The notes beneath the pieces were generated by a model. It ran no database searches. It was given only the letters and a program-made list of their open reading frames with translations, and was not told the DNA's origin. From Sinorhizobium saheli (GTDB lineage: Bacteria; Pseudomonadota; Alphaproteobacteria; Rhizobiales; Rhizobiaceae), in the NCBI RefSeq assembly GCF_001651875.1, contig NZ_LNQB01000051.1, positions 1-49,668 of the forward strand: a DNA stretch of 49,668 bases. The letters run 5' to 3'. This document shows, one piece after another, positions 32,742 to 40,843 of this stretch. How positions within the stretch are numbered: the first letter of the stretch is position 1; every line of letters starts with the position of its first letter. Both the position numbers and the translations under genes were made by a program.

Positions 32742-33257
32742 ATGTTGCGGCGGAAGATGCTTCGGCTCCTGCTCGTCGCAGGAATGCTTCCCCTGGAAAC
32801 CAATGCTGCCCCTGCCGACGAGACGGCCTTTCTCGATTCGCTCGAAGGACGATGGGCCGGCGGCGGCACGGTCATGATCCGCATCAACAGGTCGCCGATC
32901 AACGTGTCCTGCAATTTCTCCTCGCAGGCGAACGGCGCGGCTCTGTCGATGCGAGGAACCTGCCGCGGCATGCTCGTCGTGTCGCGTGCAATCAGCGCCG
33001 ACCTGAGGTTCGACGGTTCGAACTACACCGGCATCTATGTCGGCCCGAAAGGTGGCAGGTCGGCCTTGTCGGGAAGACGGCGGGGCGACGCGATCAGCTT
33101 GACGATCCGCTGGGCAAGGGAAGTCAACGGCGACCGCGTGGCGAACCTCATCGTCCAAAGGCTCGGGCCTGACGGCATGCGGCTGAGCACCGTCGACGTG
33201 GACCCGGCCTCAGGCAAGCGCGTGGTGACGAGCGAGATCAATCTGCGGCGGAGCTGA
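32742..33257 (+). CDS. Small exported protein of unknown function
   Basis: 171 residues from the ATG at 32742, with GGAGGGGAGG just ahead. The N-terminal signal peptide ends near NAAPA (about residue 23). The mature part begins with ETAFLDSLEGRWAGGGTVMI and has two cysteines (in VSCNF and GTCRGM) and a lipocalin- or beta-sandwich-like pattern of short strands. The ending TVDVDPASGKRVVTS is of a type I associate with conserved exported proteins of rhizobia. Function not known. Confidence 0.75.
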   Translation: MLRRKMLRLLLVAGMLPLETNAAPADETAFLDSLEGRWAGGGTVMIRINRSPINVSCNFSSQANGAALSMRGTCRGMLVVSRAISADLRFDGSNYTGIYVGPKGGRSALSGRRRGDAISLTIRWAREVNGDRVANLIVQRLGPDGMRLSTVDVDPASGKRVVTSEINLRRS

Positions 33258-33289
33258 CATTTCACCCCTGATCCGTCGACGGCAGGCAG

Positions 33290-34453
33290 TCAAAGCACGC
33301 CCCAGCCGCGATAGCGCCCCCTGCCCGTCATCTCGCGCAGCCCGAGTTCCCGCACCAGATTGAGCGCGCCGCGCGGCGTCACGCCGAGATGGCGGGAGAT
33401 CAGCCCGGTCGAGACGATTGGCCGCGACAGCACGAGATCGATCAGCCCCGGCAGGTTGCTGTTGGAGCGACGGTCGCGAATCCGCATCTCCATCTGCGTC
33501 CTGGCAAGCGACAGCCGGTCGAGTTCCTTGAGGCCGAGATCCGCCGTTGCCGTCATCGCCTCGAGAAAGCCGCCGAGACGCGTCAGCCGGTCCTTCGAGC
33601 GCCGGCGCTCGTGGCGGATCGTTTTCAGCCCGGTATTGAAGGCGAGCCCATGCGAAACGACCTTGCCGCGGCAGCGCAGGTAGGCACCGACCAGGAGCGA
33701 CCCGAGCCAATGCTGGCGGCGCAGCGGCTCGATGCGCTCCCAGGCGTCGAAAAGCACCGCCGCCCCGAGGCAAGCCGGCAGCTGATCGGCGACAGCCAGC
33801 ACCCCGCGCCAGGCATCGAGCCGCGCGGCCTCGTCCCATTCTTCATCGAAGAGCAGGCCGAGCTGACCCTCCGGCTCGGACTTCGCCGTCGGCGTCTGCG
33901 CGAGCGGCAAGCCGGCCGCGGCGATGCTCCCCGCATGCATGTCGAGAAGCCGCTCGGAGCGCGCGAGCGCCGCGTCGAGCGCGGCGAATTCGTCGGCGAG
34001 CGGATTGTCCGCCGGACTTTCGGCCGCCTCGCACACCTCCTCCGCGTGATCCCCGTCGGGCCGAGGCGCGCGGGCGCCGTCGTCCTCGATCTGCGGCGCC
34101 CCGCTCCCCTCTTCGCCCCGCAACACGTTCAACCCGGCCGCCGTCAAGGCCCAGCCTGGTTCGGCCAGTTCCAATCGGCGCCGCGTCCTCAAGACGGCAT
34201 GCGCGATGGTCAACTCATGCGACGGCGCGCGCGCATCCATGTGCGAATCGTGCAGAACGAGATCCTCGACATGGACGAGTTCGCCGGCCACCCAAAGGGC
34301 CGCGGCTGCATCGAAGAACTGTCCGCGCTCGCGAAAGCCTTCCGCCACCGGATGGCGAGCAGCGCGCTCATCGAGACGCGCAAGCGCGTCCTCGGCGGCG
34401 ATCAGGGCCGGCAGCAGGCTCGGGTGAAACGGATCGGGGCTGTCGTATCTCAT
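33290..34453 (-). CDS. RHE_PE00001-family plasmid-linked protein with DNA-binding C-terminus
   Basis: 387 residues. The front (LPALIAAEDALARLDERAAR, then VAGELVHVEDLVLHDSHMDA) and the C-terminal helix-turn-helix (STGLISRHLGVTPRGALNLV) match the family annotated as RHE_PE00001/DUF1612, which I know from rhizobial plasmids, often near replication genes or rearranged loci. The C-terminal part should bind DNA; the biochemical role is not established. The protein is soluble. It is the last gene before the 589-bp gap carrying two parS-type sites. Confidence 0.75.
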   Translation of the reverse strand: MRYDSPDPFHPSLLPALIAAEDALARLDERAARHPVAEGFRERGQFFDAAAALWVAGELVHVEDLVLHDSHMDARAPSHELTIAHAVLRTRRRLELAEPGWALTAAGLNVLRGEEGSGAPQIEDDGARAPRPDGDHAEEVCEAAESPADNPLADEFAALDAALARSERLLDMHAGSIAAAGLPLAQTPTAKSEPEGQLGLLFDEEWDEAARLDAWRGVLAVADQLPACLGAAVLFDAWERIEPLRRQHWLGSLLVGAYLRCRGKVVSHGLAFNTGLKTIRHERRRSKDRLTRLGGFLEAMTATADLGLKELDRLSLARTQMEMRIRDRRSNSNLPGLIDLVLSRPIVSTGLISRHLGVTPRGALNLVRELGLREMTGRGRYRGWGVL

Positions 34454-34594
34454 TTTAAAAGCCTGGCATTGCTGGCGAAACGGAAGGTAACACGCGATTT
34501 CCTTCCGTCACAGCTTTCGCAGGGTTTTCCACCGCTAATGCGCGGCGATCGTGGCGTGTCGTTTAACCCGGCGGGCCGGGAACGGTCGGGGATG

Positions 34595-34610
34595 GTTGAC
34601 AGCTGTCAAC
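34595..34610. other. parS-type partition site 1
   Basis: GTTGACAGCTGTCAAC is a perfect 16-bp palindrome of the GTTNNC-NNNN-GNNAAC form known for parS of repABC replicons, the binding site of RepB. It lies downstream of repC, about 1.9 kb from its stop codon. Confidence 0.8.
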
Positions 34611-34670
34611 ACCAAAGCGGAATACGCTCACATACGCTCGCGCAATGCGCTATCTGTTTGCTTTTGCCGC

Positions 34671-34699
34671 TTTTGTGCGACGTCAGGTGATTCCACCTG
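34671..34699. repeat. Dispersed rhizobial intergenic repeat, copy 1
   Basis: A 28-base identity, TTTGTGCGACGTCAGGTGAT then TCCACCTG, is shared with 40785-40813. It contains the dyad CAGGTG-ATTC-CACCTG, and the flank here (GACTGCAAAATGCTCTA) fits the mosaic intergenic repeats found many times in rhizobial genomes. Function unknown. Confidence 0.75.
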
Positions 34700-34823
34700 A
34701 CTGCAAAATGCTCTAAGCGCCGCAGGTCCTTGTCAGCATTCGATGGCCGCCCGAGGATACGGGCAGCAGGCATTCCCTCACCTCGATCGGCGGAACAGAA
34801 ATGCGCTCGCCGCAGCAAACGCC

Positions 34824-34839
34824 GTTGACAGCTGTCAAC
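34824..34839. other. parS-type partition site 2
   Basis: A second identical copy of the 16-bp palindrome GTTGACAGCTGTCAAC, 214 bp from the first, in the same gene-free gap. Confidence 0.8.
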
Positions 34840-35042
34840 TCTGCGGTCGTGCGGCCTACCGCGCGCATTGCCACGACCGGTTTTCGGACCGTCGTTATCG
34901 GTCGCTTGCAACGGCGTAGGAATTCCTATCTTTAATGCGTCGAAACCCGACCGAACGGTCGCAATCCCTTTCAAGCCTCGCGGCGTTCCGGCTTTCAGGA
35001 CCGGAACTGCCGAACCCTCAATGAATGAGAAGGCATGCGTGA

Positions 35043-35882
35043 ATGACTTCAAGCGTTCTGGCCGCAAGCGGCGGCGTCAAGCAGGTGATCTGCATCAATT
35101 GGGGCACGAAATATGGCGCGCCCTTCGTCAACCGCCTTTATGCCATGGTGGCGCGCAACATCACCCCTCCCTTCACCTTCACCTGCTTCACCGACAACCG
35201 CGATGGGCTGCGGCCGGAAATCCTCTGTGAGGACCTGCCTCCGCTCGATGTCGAGATGCCGGTTAATACCAAGGGCATCTGGCCGAAGGCGCGGCTCTGG
35301 GGCGCGACGCTCGGCACGCTCAAGGGCCCGGTGCTGTTTCTCGACCTTGACCTGGTGATCGTCGGCTCGCTCGACACCTTTTTCGAAATGGGCGATGCCG
35401 ACGACGTCGTCATGGCGCGCAACCAGACGACGCCCCTGGAGCGACTGGGCCAGACCTCGCTCTTCCGCTTTCCGGTCGGCAAGCTCATCCCCTTGCAGAA
35501 GAAGTTTCGCGCCGACCCGCAGAAGGTGGCCGACGAATATGAATTCGAGCAGCGCTTCGTGACGCGCAACGCGCCAGGCGGTGCGAAATTCTTTCCCCGG
35601 CGCTTCGTGCTGCATTTCCGCCAGGATTGCCGCCGGCCCTTCCCGCTCAACTATTTCCTGGCCCCCCGCCTGCCAGCCGACGCCCGGGTGGTGATCTTCC
35701 CGCGCGGTCTGCTGCCGCAACACGCAATCGACGGCCAGTTCGGTTACAGGGGGCGGCCGGCGACACCGCTCGGCCATGTGCGCGGTCTCTTTTCTCCCGA
35801 GCGGCGTGAGAAGAACGCCTTCCGCTACCTCCGCCATTACATTCTCCCGAGCCCATGGGTGGCGGAGCACTGGCGCGAGTGA
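35043..35882 (+). CDS. Glycosyltransferase-like protein
   Basis: 279 residues. The front reads VICINWGTKYGAPFVNRLYA, followed by FTCFTDNRDGL and PKARLWGATLGTLKGPVLFL ending in DLDLVIVGSLD, the DxD metal and nucleotide-sugar motif of GT-A fold enzymes related to family 8. There is no signal peptide or membrane helix, so it is cytoplasmic. Acceptor and sugar are unknown; a role in surface polysaccharide is a guess. The gene sits among parS-type palindromes, two upstream and one 22 bp downstream. Confidence 0.8.
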   Translation: MTSSVLAASGGVKQVICINWGTKYGAPFVNRLYAMVARNITPPFTFTCFTDNRDGLRPEILCEDLPPLDVEMPVNTKGIWPKARLWGATLGTLKGPVLFLDLDLVIVGSLDTFFEMGDADDVVMARNQTTPLERLGQTSLFRFPVGKLIPLQKKFRADPQKVADEYEFEQRFVTRNAPGGAKFFPRRFVLHFRQDCRRPFPLNYFLAPRLPADARVVIFPRGLLPQHAIDGQFGYRGRPATPLGHVRGLFSPERREKNAFRYLRHYILPSPWVAEHWRE

Positions 35883-36517
35883 TCGGTTTTCGGCCGAGGG
35901 GTCGTTAACAGCTGTCAACACTTGATGGCTCTGAGTTCGCGGGAGCCATCCTCGAGTTCGCGCCTCGGGCCTTTTCATCGAAATCATCGAGCGTAAGATG
36001 ACGCCTGACGGGGCCACCTCAAGTTCGCCTTGGCAGATAGCGCCAGGTGGCCGGCAGGCGGTTGCCGTTGCAATCCGAAGAACCCTGTGGCGACCGGCGG
36101 CTCGCCGGGGCGAGCGCAGAAACCGCGGCGGCAAGTGTCTCTTTTTAGGGCATCCGAGTGACGGAAATTATCGGCGAGATAGCTTCCGCTGAGGGGAAGA
36201 AAGCTCTTTTCAGCCAATATGTTATGATTGCCGCAAATTCGTTAAGAAAGAGCCACCGGGACGACTCGGGTGCGCCAATCAAAGCTGGCGCGAGTTTCCG
36301 ATATTTGCCGGCGCAAGGCAATGGCACGGCGGATATCTTCCACGCATTTGATCGGAGCCACCGTCGTCGGAGAAAGCTTCGCGCCGACGCGCCTCCCCGG
36401 TGTCCTCGAGCATAGTATAGGTGCCCGCTACGTCTACAGCGCCACACGCCCTATCAGATGCGCAAAGGTCGCTGCGGCACTTTGAATTGCCGCATGTTCG
36501 TGTCCTATGGATATGCC
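35883..36517. other. Gene-free gap downstream of repC
   Basis: The 635 bp between the glycosyltransferase gene and repC contain the third parS-type site at 35904-35919. I see no other convincing gene; the short frames here lack ribosome sites and similarity. Confidence 0.5.
35904..35919. other. parS-type partition site 3
   Basis: GTTAACAGCTGTCAAC differs from the other two copies at one base, breaking perfect symmetry at one position but keeping the GTTNNC...GNNAAC frame. It lies 599 bp downstream of the repC stop. Confidence 0.75.
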
Positions 36518-37828
36518 TCAGTTTGCCGGCGGGGCGCCTCCCCTTCTGGCGCGCGTGAGGGCGCTGACCATCGGTGCGATCGAGAAGGCCTGTCGTTTCG
36601 CCTTCCTCGTCAGATCCCTGAGATAGCCGCCCGGAGAGGTGATCCGATCGGCGCGCTCCAGAATGCAGGCCATGGCCGTCGCGGCATTCTCATAGCCGAG
36701 CACCGCGCAGGCGTCGTCATAGGCGTCGGAACTGACGTTCAACATGGTCCTGACGACGATCGCGGCGGTCATCAGGTCCTTCCAGCTCGCGATGCGGCCG
36801 GCGGGGGCATAGTCGGCGATTTGCGGGCAGGCGGCCAGAACGACGGGGAGGGGTATCTGGCGGTCGAACCGTGCGACAGGCGTGGCGGGCGGCACAAGGC
36901 TGGCGGTCCGTCGGCTGTCCGCTTCGGCAGGATCGTCGTGCGGTTTCGGTCCGTCGGCTACCGTAGCCGTCGTCGGTTCTTCTCTCTTCGGCAGAAAGAC
37001 CTCCCGCCCTTTTCCCAAGCCGTGTTCAGATTCAGATCGAGAGTCTGGATGTGAATTCTGTATGTGCCATCCATTCTGGCGATCATTGGTGTCCGTTTTT
37101 TGCCGATTAAGCAATTCTTCCAATTGATTGGCGAGATCGTCACGCAATTGTGCCATCGCATGGCCGACGGCCTGGACGTCGCGCGCAGATGCCTTTCGCG
37201 GCAGAGGGGCGGCAAGCTCGTCGAACCGCGATTGCTGCGGTTGCCAGTCTCCTTGCGGTCCTGCCTCCCGAAGGAGGTCGAGCAGTTTGGCGGCGTCGCG
37301 TCTGGAGAGGCTCAGCCTTTCGCGCAGCAGGCGGAGTTGTTGTCGGTCGGCGGCAATCTCCGCGGCGGCGGTCTTGAATTCCTCCGCGCGGGCGACGAGC
37401 GGTGCAAGATCGAATCCGAAGGCTTCGCCGACGGCACCGTTGCGGGCCTTGCGGGCATAGCGCTTGCCGTTCGGGCTGTCGCGCCGCAGGATCAGGCCCG
37501 CTTCGACGAGGCAGGCGAGATGTCGGCGCAGCGTCGTGCCGGCCATGCCGTGGGCGCGGAGCGACAGTTGCGCGTTGGACGGAAAAACGACGAGGCCGTT
37601 CTCCGCTGAGAGCTCGGGCGCGGGATAGAAGCTCAAGAGGGCGTTCAGAACCGCGAGCGATCGATCGGAGACGCCGATCACGCTCTTCGCTTCACAGACG
37701 GATCGGAATAATTTCCATTTGTCGACGGATCGCTCCGGCGGGATGCCGCCGGCCGCAATCTGACTTGCGAGCATGCCAAGCGTCATCGCCCGCCGCCCGA
37801 AGGGCGTCGTGACATTTCCACGTTCCAT
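36518..37828 (-). CDS. repC: Replication initiator RepC
   Basis: 436 residues starting MERGNVTTPFGRRAMTLGML, the typical RepC opening. Winged-helix DNA-binding content lies in the first half (AHGMAGTTLRRHLACLVEAG, LILRRDSPNGKRYARK). The end has the conserved block ASWKDLMTAAIVVRTMLNVS and CAVLGYENAATAMACILERA. RepC alone initiates replication of repABC plasmids, from an origin inside its own coding region. The gene follows repB after a 156-bp gap that encodes an antisense RNA limiting RepC synthesis. Confidence 0.97.
   Translation of the reverse strand: MERGNVTTPFGRRAMTLGMLASQIAAGGIPPERSVDKWKLFRSVCEAKSVIGVSDRSLAVLNALLSFYPAPELSAENGLVVFPSNAQLSLRAHGMAGTTLRRHLACLVEAGLILRRDSPNGKRYARKARNGAVGEAFGFDLAPLVARAEEFKTAAAEIAADRQQLRLLRERLSLSRRDAAKLLDLLREAGPQGDWQPQQSRFDELAAPLPRKASARDVQAVGHAMAQLRDDLANQLEELLNRQKTDTNDRQNGWHIQNSHPDSRSESEHGLGKGREVFLPKREEPTTATVADGPKPHDDPAEADSRRTASLVPPATPVARFDRQIPLPVVLAACPQIADYAPAGRIASWKDLMTAAIVVRTMLNVSSDAYDDACAVLGYENAATAMACILERADRITSPGGYLRDLTRKAKRQAFSIAPMVSALTRARRGGAPPAN
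36990..37150. other. Candidate origin (oriV), AT-richer stretch inside repC
   Basis: Roughly 37020-37150 is clearly richer in A+T than the rest of repC and its surroundings, with runs such as CCGATTAAGCAATTC. In studied repABC plasmids the origin lies within repC in such a stretch. The borders given are approximate and nothing here proves initiation. Confidence 0.5.
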
Positions 37829-37887
37829 TTTTCTTCACCTTTTCCAAGGCAAAAGAAATCCGTTCGCCGAAACGACGTCAAAAACGC

Positions 37888-37977
37888 TTGACACTGATTC
37901 GCGGAAATGGGAATCTCAAGTTGCTACACGAGAGAAGGGTTTCCGCAGCGCTAGTCGTTCGGAAGCCTTTTTCTTTT
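37888..37977 (+). ncRNA. Counter-transcribed RNA (incA/ctRNA) between repB and repC
   Basis: On the strand opposite to repABC there is a TTGACA (37888-37893) with a weak -10 near 37911-37916, so transcription should begin at about 37918-37923. It ends at a hairpin of GGTTTCCG (37938-37945) and CGGAAGCC (37960-37967), with one G-U pair, followed by a T-rich tail to 37977. The RNA would be about 55-60 nt. repABC replicons carry a small antisense RNA in this gap that pairs with the repC leader and sets copy number and incompatibility. The coordinates include the promoter. Confidence 0.8.
37938..37977 (+). terminator. Rho-independent terminator of the ctRNA
   Basis: An 8-bp stem (one G-U) with a 14-base loop is followed by TTTTTCTTTT. 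It reads on the plus strand only. In the opposite direction the same stem lies in the repC leader and may be the one modulated by the antisense RNA. Confidence 0.75.
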
Positions 37978-37984
37978 GCTCTGT

Positions 37985-38986
37985 TTAGTCTCCTGTTTCC
38001 TGTTGATACTCGAGATAGAGAGCATCGAGCCTCTGCCTCACGAAATCTGCAAAGCCGGGTGCCGCCTTCTTGCTGAAGGCCAGCGTCGTCTCCGAATCGG
38101 TCTCGCGGATGCGAACCGCCCGGCTTCGGTCTGGTGCGACCCAGGTCTCCGCCTTTGCCCGCTCCCTGGCGACGGAGAGCTGCGCGAACAGCTTTTCGAA
38201 GCGCTGGTCGCTTTCCAGCGCCGCAAAATCCGCCGCCCCGACAAGCCCGAGCGCCTTTGCCGGCTGCCCGTCGCGGTCGATGAGGTCCGCCAGTTCCATC
38301 CAGCGCCTGCGGCCGAAGCCCGGCGCGGCCCCGACGGCCTCGATGACCTCAACCGGCAGCCGCCGCACGACGGTGATCATCTTCGAAAGCGCCGCCTTGT
38401 CGACGCCAAGCGACGACATGATGGTCTCGCGCGAAAAGCCGCGGTCCTCGAGACGCGTGGCGAAAAGCGCGCGCTCGATGAAGGAGAGGTCGGTGCGGGC
38501 GTTGTTCTCCTGGCCCTGTGAAATGACGAGTTCTTCGTCGCTCAAGAGCCGGATGACGGCCTTGACCTTGGCCCCGATCTCGCGCAACGCCGCAAGCCGC
38601 CTGTGGCCGTAGGCCACCTGGTAGCGCCCCTTTTCCGTCGGGTGCGGCCGCACGAGGATCGGAACCTGTTGTCCGTGGTCCCGGATCTGCTGCGCGAGCA
38701 TCGCCTGAGCCTCGGCGGTGACGCCGAGGCGATCGGTGATGAAGGAGGCGTCGATCAGCGACGGGTCGAGCTCGACGACCGCCTGGCCCTCCGCCAGCCG
38801 GCGCTCCAGTTCCTCGGCGCGCTCAACCTTCTGGGTAATATTCGAGAGCGATCGGGTGATGCCGCCGACCAGGCCGCTCGGCTTGTGCGTCGGCGCAAGG
38901 CCGGCGATCGGTCGTTCGACGGCCGGGCGCTCGCCGTCAAGCGGAGCGTGGCTGTCGGAAATGCCGATCAGGTTCTTGCGCGCCAT
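37985..38986 (-). CDS. repB: Partition protein RepB (ParB family)
   Basis: 333 residues. The N-terminus MARKNLIGISDSHAPL is typical of RepB. The ParB/Srx domain (QVPILVRPHPTEKGRYQVAY, GHRRLAALREIG) and the helix-turn-helix (FSRETIMSSLGVDKAALSKM) are clear. RepB binds parS sites and works with RepA in segregation, and helps repress the operon. It starts 3 bp after the repA stop, so the two are translationally linked. Confidence 0.97.
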   Translation of the reverse strand: MARKNLIGISDSHAPLDGERPAVERPIAGLAPTHKPSGLVGGITRSLSNITQKVERAEELERRLAEGQAVVELDPSLIDASFITDRLGVTAEAQAMLAQQIRDHGQQVPILVRPHPTEKGRYQVAYGHRRLAALREIGAKVKAVIRLLSDEELVISQGQENNARTDLSFIERALFATRLEDRGFSRETIMSSLGVDKAALSKMITVVRRLPVEVIEAVGAAPGFGRRRWMELADLIDRDGQPAKALGLVGAADFAALESDQRFEKLFAQLSVARERAKAETWVAPDRSRAVRIRETDSETTLAFSKKAAPGFADFVRQRLDALYLEYQQETGD

Positions 38987-38989
38987 CGG

Positions 38990-40186
38990 TTACTTCCTTC
39001 CCCAGACCTTGCGGATCATCTCTTCGATCTCCGCATTGACGAGCGAAAGCGAGTCCATGGCCCGGTCATAGGTGCCGCGGATGAACTGCGAGCGTTCGAC
39101 CTCGTAGAGCGTCTGCTTGGTGACGCCGGCGTCCGAGATCGCGGTCGACTTCACCATGGCATTCTGCAGCATGCGGTTGCCGAAGATTGCCCGCATGAAG
39201 CCGGTCATCTGGCTCTGCGGGCCGTCGTTCGGCTCGAAGCGGGTGACCAGATAGCGCATCCAGTCGTAGCTGGTGCGCCCGCCCGCCTTCTCGACGACGG
39301 CCATGAGCTCGCTCGTCATCGACAGGAACTGCGACATCGACATCACGTCGAGCATCTGCGGATGCACGGTGATCAGCACGGACGTCGCGGCGCAGAGCGC
39401 CGACATGGTGAGAAAACCGAGTTGCGGCGGGCAGTCGACGACGACGACGTCGTAGAAGCTCTCGATTTCCGAGAGCGCTTCGCCGATGCGCGCGAAGAAC
39501 AGGGTCTCGGCCGAGCCGCCGACCATCGCCTTCGGCGTCTCGTGCTCGAACTCCATCAGTTCGAGATTGCCGGGAATGAGGTGAAGATTGGCGGTGTAGG
39601 TCGAGCGGACGACCTCGGCGATCGGCCGCGGATCCTCGTAGCGGATGGCGCCGTAGAGCGTTTCGGCCTCGCCGACATCGAGTTCCGGCTGGTGGCCGAA
39701 GAGGGCGGAAAGCGAGGCCTGCGGATCGAGGTCGATCGCCAGCACCCGATAGCCGCGCAGCGCGAGATATTGCGAAAGATGGGCCGAGGTCGTCGTCTTG
39801 CCCGACCCGCCCTTGAAATTCATGACCGAAACGACCTGCAGCTTTTCGCCCGGCCGGCGATGGGGAATATACTTGCCGCTCTTGGAACCTTCGTCGAGGA
39901 CGCGGCGGATACGGTCGATATCCTCCACCGCATACATGCGCCGGCCGTTTGACAGCGGCTGCGGCCCGTGGCCTTCTGATGCGATCTGGCGCAGGTAGCC
40001 TTCGCCGATTCCGATGAAGGCGGCGGCCTCGGCCGGGGTGAAGAGCCGCATGGTTTTCTGGGCCGTCGGGGAGAAGATCTTCTTCTGATGTTCCTGCAGT
40101 TGATGCGCAAGTTCCCGAGCGTCGGCAGCGAGCAGCGATGGCAAATGCTCCTGCTCCTCGAGACCCTGGATTCTCTGCTGCAACAT
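38990..40186 (-). CDS. repA: Partition ATPase RepA (ParA family)
   Basis: 398 residues from the ATG at 40186, preceded by GGAG at 6 bases. ATG 40192 and a TTG at 40210 are alternatives. An N-terminal MerR/ParA-type DNA-binding helix-turn-helix (RLFTPAEAAAFIGIGEGYLR) precedes the ATPase with the deviant Walker A FKGGSGKTTT (about 124-133) and VVVVDCPPQLGFLTMSAL. RepA segregates the replicon and, with RepB, represses the operon promoter. A consensus-like promoter lies at 40239-40266. Confidence 0.97.
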   Translation of the reverse strand: MLQQRIQGLEEQEHLPSLLAADARELAHQLQEHQKKIFSPTAQKTMRLFTPAEAAAFIGIGEGYLRQIASEGHGPQPLSNGRRMYAVEDIDRIRRVLDEGSKSGKYIPHRRPGEKLQVVSVMNFKGGSGKTTTSAHLSQYLALRGYRVLAIDLDPQASLSALFGHQPELDVGEAETLYGAIRYEDPRPIAEVVRSTYTANLHLIPGNLELMEFEHETPKAMVGGSAETLFFARIGEALSEIESFYDVVVVDCPPQLGFLTMSALCAATSVLITVHPQMLDVMSMSQFLSMTSELMAVVEKAGGRTSYDWMRYLVTRFEPNDGPQSQMTGFMRAIFGNRMLQNAMVKSTAISDAGVTKQTLYEVERSQFIRGTYDRAMDSLSLVNAEIEEMIRKVWGRK

Positions 40187-40229
40187 CCCCATCTCCAAAA
40201 AACTGCGCAAAATTCGGCAATAGGAGCCA

Positions 40230-40266
40230 ATCTGCGCAGATATACTATGCGCCGATTCGTTGCCAA
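40230..40266 (-). promoter_or_regulatory. repA promoter with palindromic operator
   Basis: Leftward -35 TTGGCA (complement of 40261-40266), 16 bp, -10 TATATC (complement of 40239-40244). The perfect palindrome ATCTGCGCAGAT (40230-40241) overlaps the -10 and the start point, an ideal place for RepA autorepression. Confidence 0.6.
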
Positions 40267-40337
40267 TTTACAAACGCTTAACAAAACCCGCCTTTATGCC
40301 GCCGCGGCATCGCAGTTTCATGACTTTCGTTGCTTAG

Positions 40338-40353
40338 GTTGTCCGCGGACAAC
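40338..40353. other. 16-bp palindrome upstream of repA, copy 1
   Basis: GTTGTCCGCGGACAAC is a perfect palindrome of the same GTTNNC-NNNN-GNNAAC frame as parS, but with a different centre from the copies downstream of repC. It lies about 150 bp upstream of the repA start. It may be a RepB site or an operator. Confidence 0.75.
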
Positions 40354-40367
40354 TGGGTGAGCGAGCA

Positions 40368-40383
40368 GTTGTCCGCGGACAAC
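40368..40383. other. 16-bp palindrome upstream of repA, copy 2
   Basis: An identical copy of GTTGTCCGCGGACAAC, 30 bp (centre to centre, close to three helical turns) from copy 1, so both would lie on the same face of the DNA. Confidence 0.75.
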
Positions 40384-40520
40384 CGGCGCGTCTCCGAACG
40401 ACCGGCCTCACACGGTCGGGATCGCGTCGCGATATAGATCATAAATTTAGTAGACTATTGACAGGACCGCGGCGCACCGGCAGCATCGCTCGATAAAAGG
40501 TCGAAAAGAAAGGGTGCTCA

Positions 40521-40733
40521 ATGTTCTATCTCGGCGGAATGACCCTTGGCTACTTCGCCCCGCCTCAGCGCAAGACGGCAGCCCGCAAGGAAACGGTCGC
40601 CGCATGCCCCTCTGGGGACGACGACGCCGAGGAGCGCGATCGCCAAAGTCAGCAGGAGTGGGCGCGTGCTTTTCTGACCCCCTGGCATCTTTTTTACTGG
40701 TTGGAATCAGTTGAACGGCGCATCCCTGCTTAG
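40521..40733 (+). CDS. Possible small protein of unknown function
   Basis: 70 residues beginning MFYLGGMTLGYFAPPQRK. An AAAGGG lies a few bases ahead and a TTGACA promoter element about 60 bp ahead. The middle is acidic and polar, the end is aromatic (TPWHLFYWLESV). Small size and lack of a recognised family keep confidence low. The frame ends at the border of the dispersed repeat region. Confidence 0.35.
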   Translation: MFYLGGMTLGYFAPPQRKTAARKETVAACPSGDDDAEERDRQSQQEWARAFLTPWHLFYWLESVERRIPA

Positions 40734-40784
40734 AGCGGGATGCGCCCACAGGCGTTCGCGCCACCGCTCTATTGTTTTTGCTGC

Positions 40785-40813
40785 ATTTGTGCGACGTCAG
40801 GTGATTCCACCTG
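40785..40813. repeat. Dispersed rhizobial intergenic repeat, copy 2
   Basis: It shares 28 identical bases with the copy at 34671-34699, in the same orientation, including the CAGGTG-ATTC-CACCTG dyad. The left flank here differs and carries an inverted GCGGGATGCGC/GCGCATCCC pair near 40720-40745, another element of the same mosaic repeat type. Confidence 0.75.
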
Positions 40814-40843
40814 GCAGCAAACTTCTTTTGACGTCGGCGCATC

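Larger units (their letters stand above)
34454..35042. other. Gene-free gap carrying two parS-type sites and a dispersed repeat
   Basis: No gene is recognised in these 589 bp between divergent genes. The gap holds palindromes at 34595-34610 and 34824-34839 and the rhizobial repeat at 34671-34699. Confidence 0.6.
40187..40520. promoter_or_regulatory. Control region upstream of repA
   Basis: No gene is seen in these 334 bp. They hold the repA promoter with its 12-bp palindrome, two copies of a 16-bp palindrome at 40338 and 40368, and an AT-rich patch near 40430-40465 with a rightward TTGACA at 40458-40463 that may serve the small frame at 40521. Confidence 0.6.
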
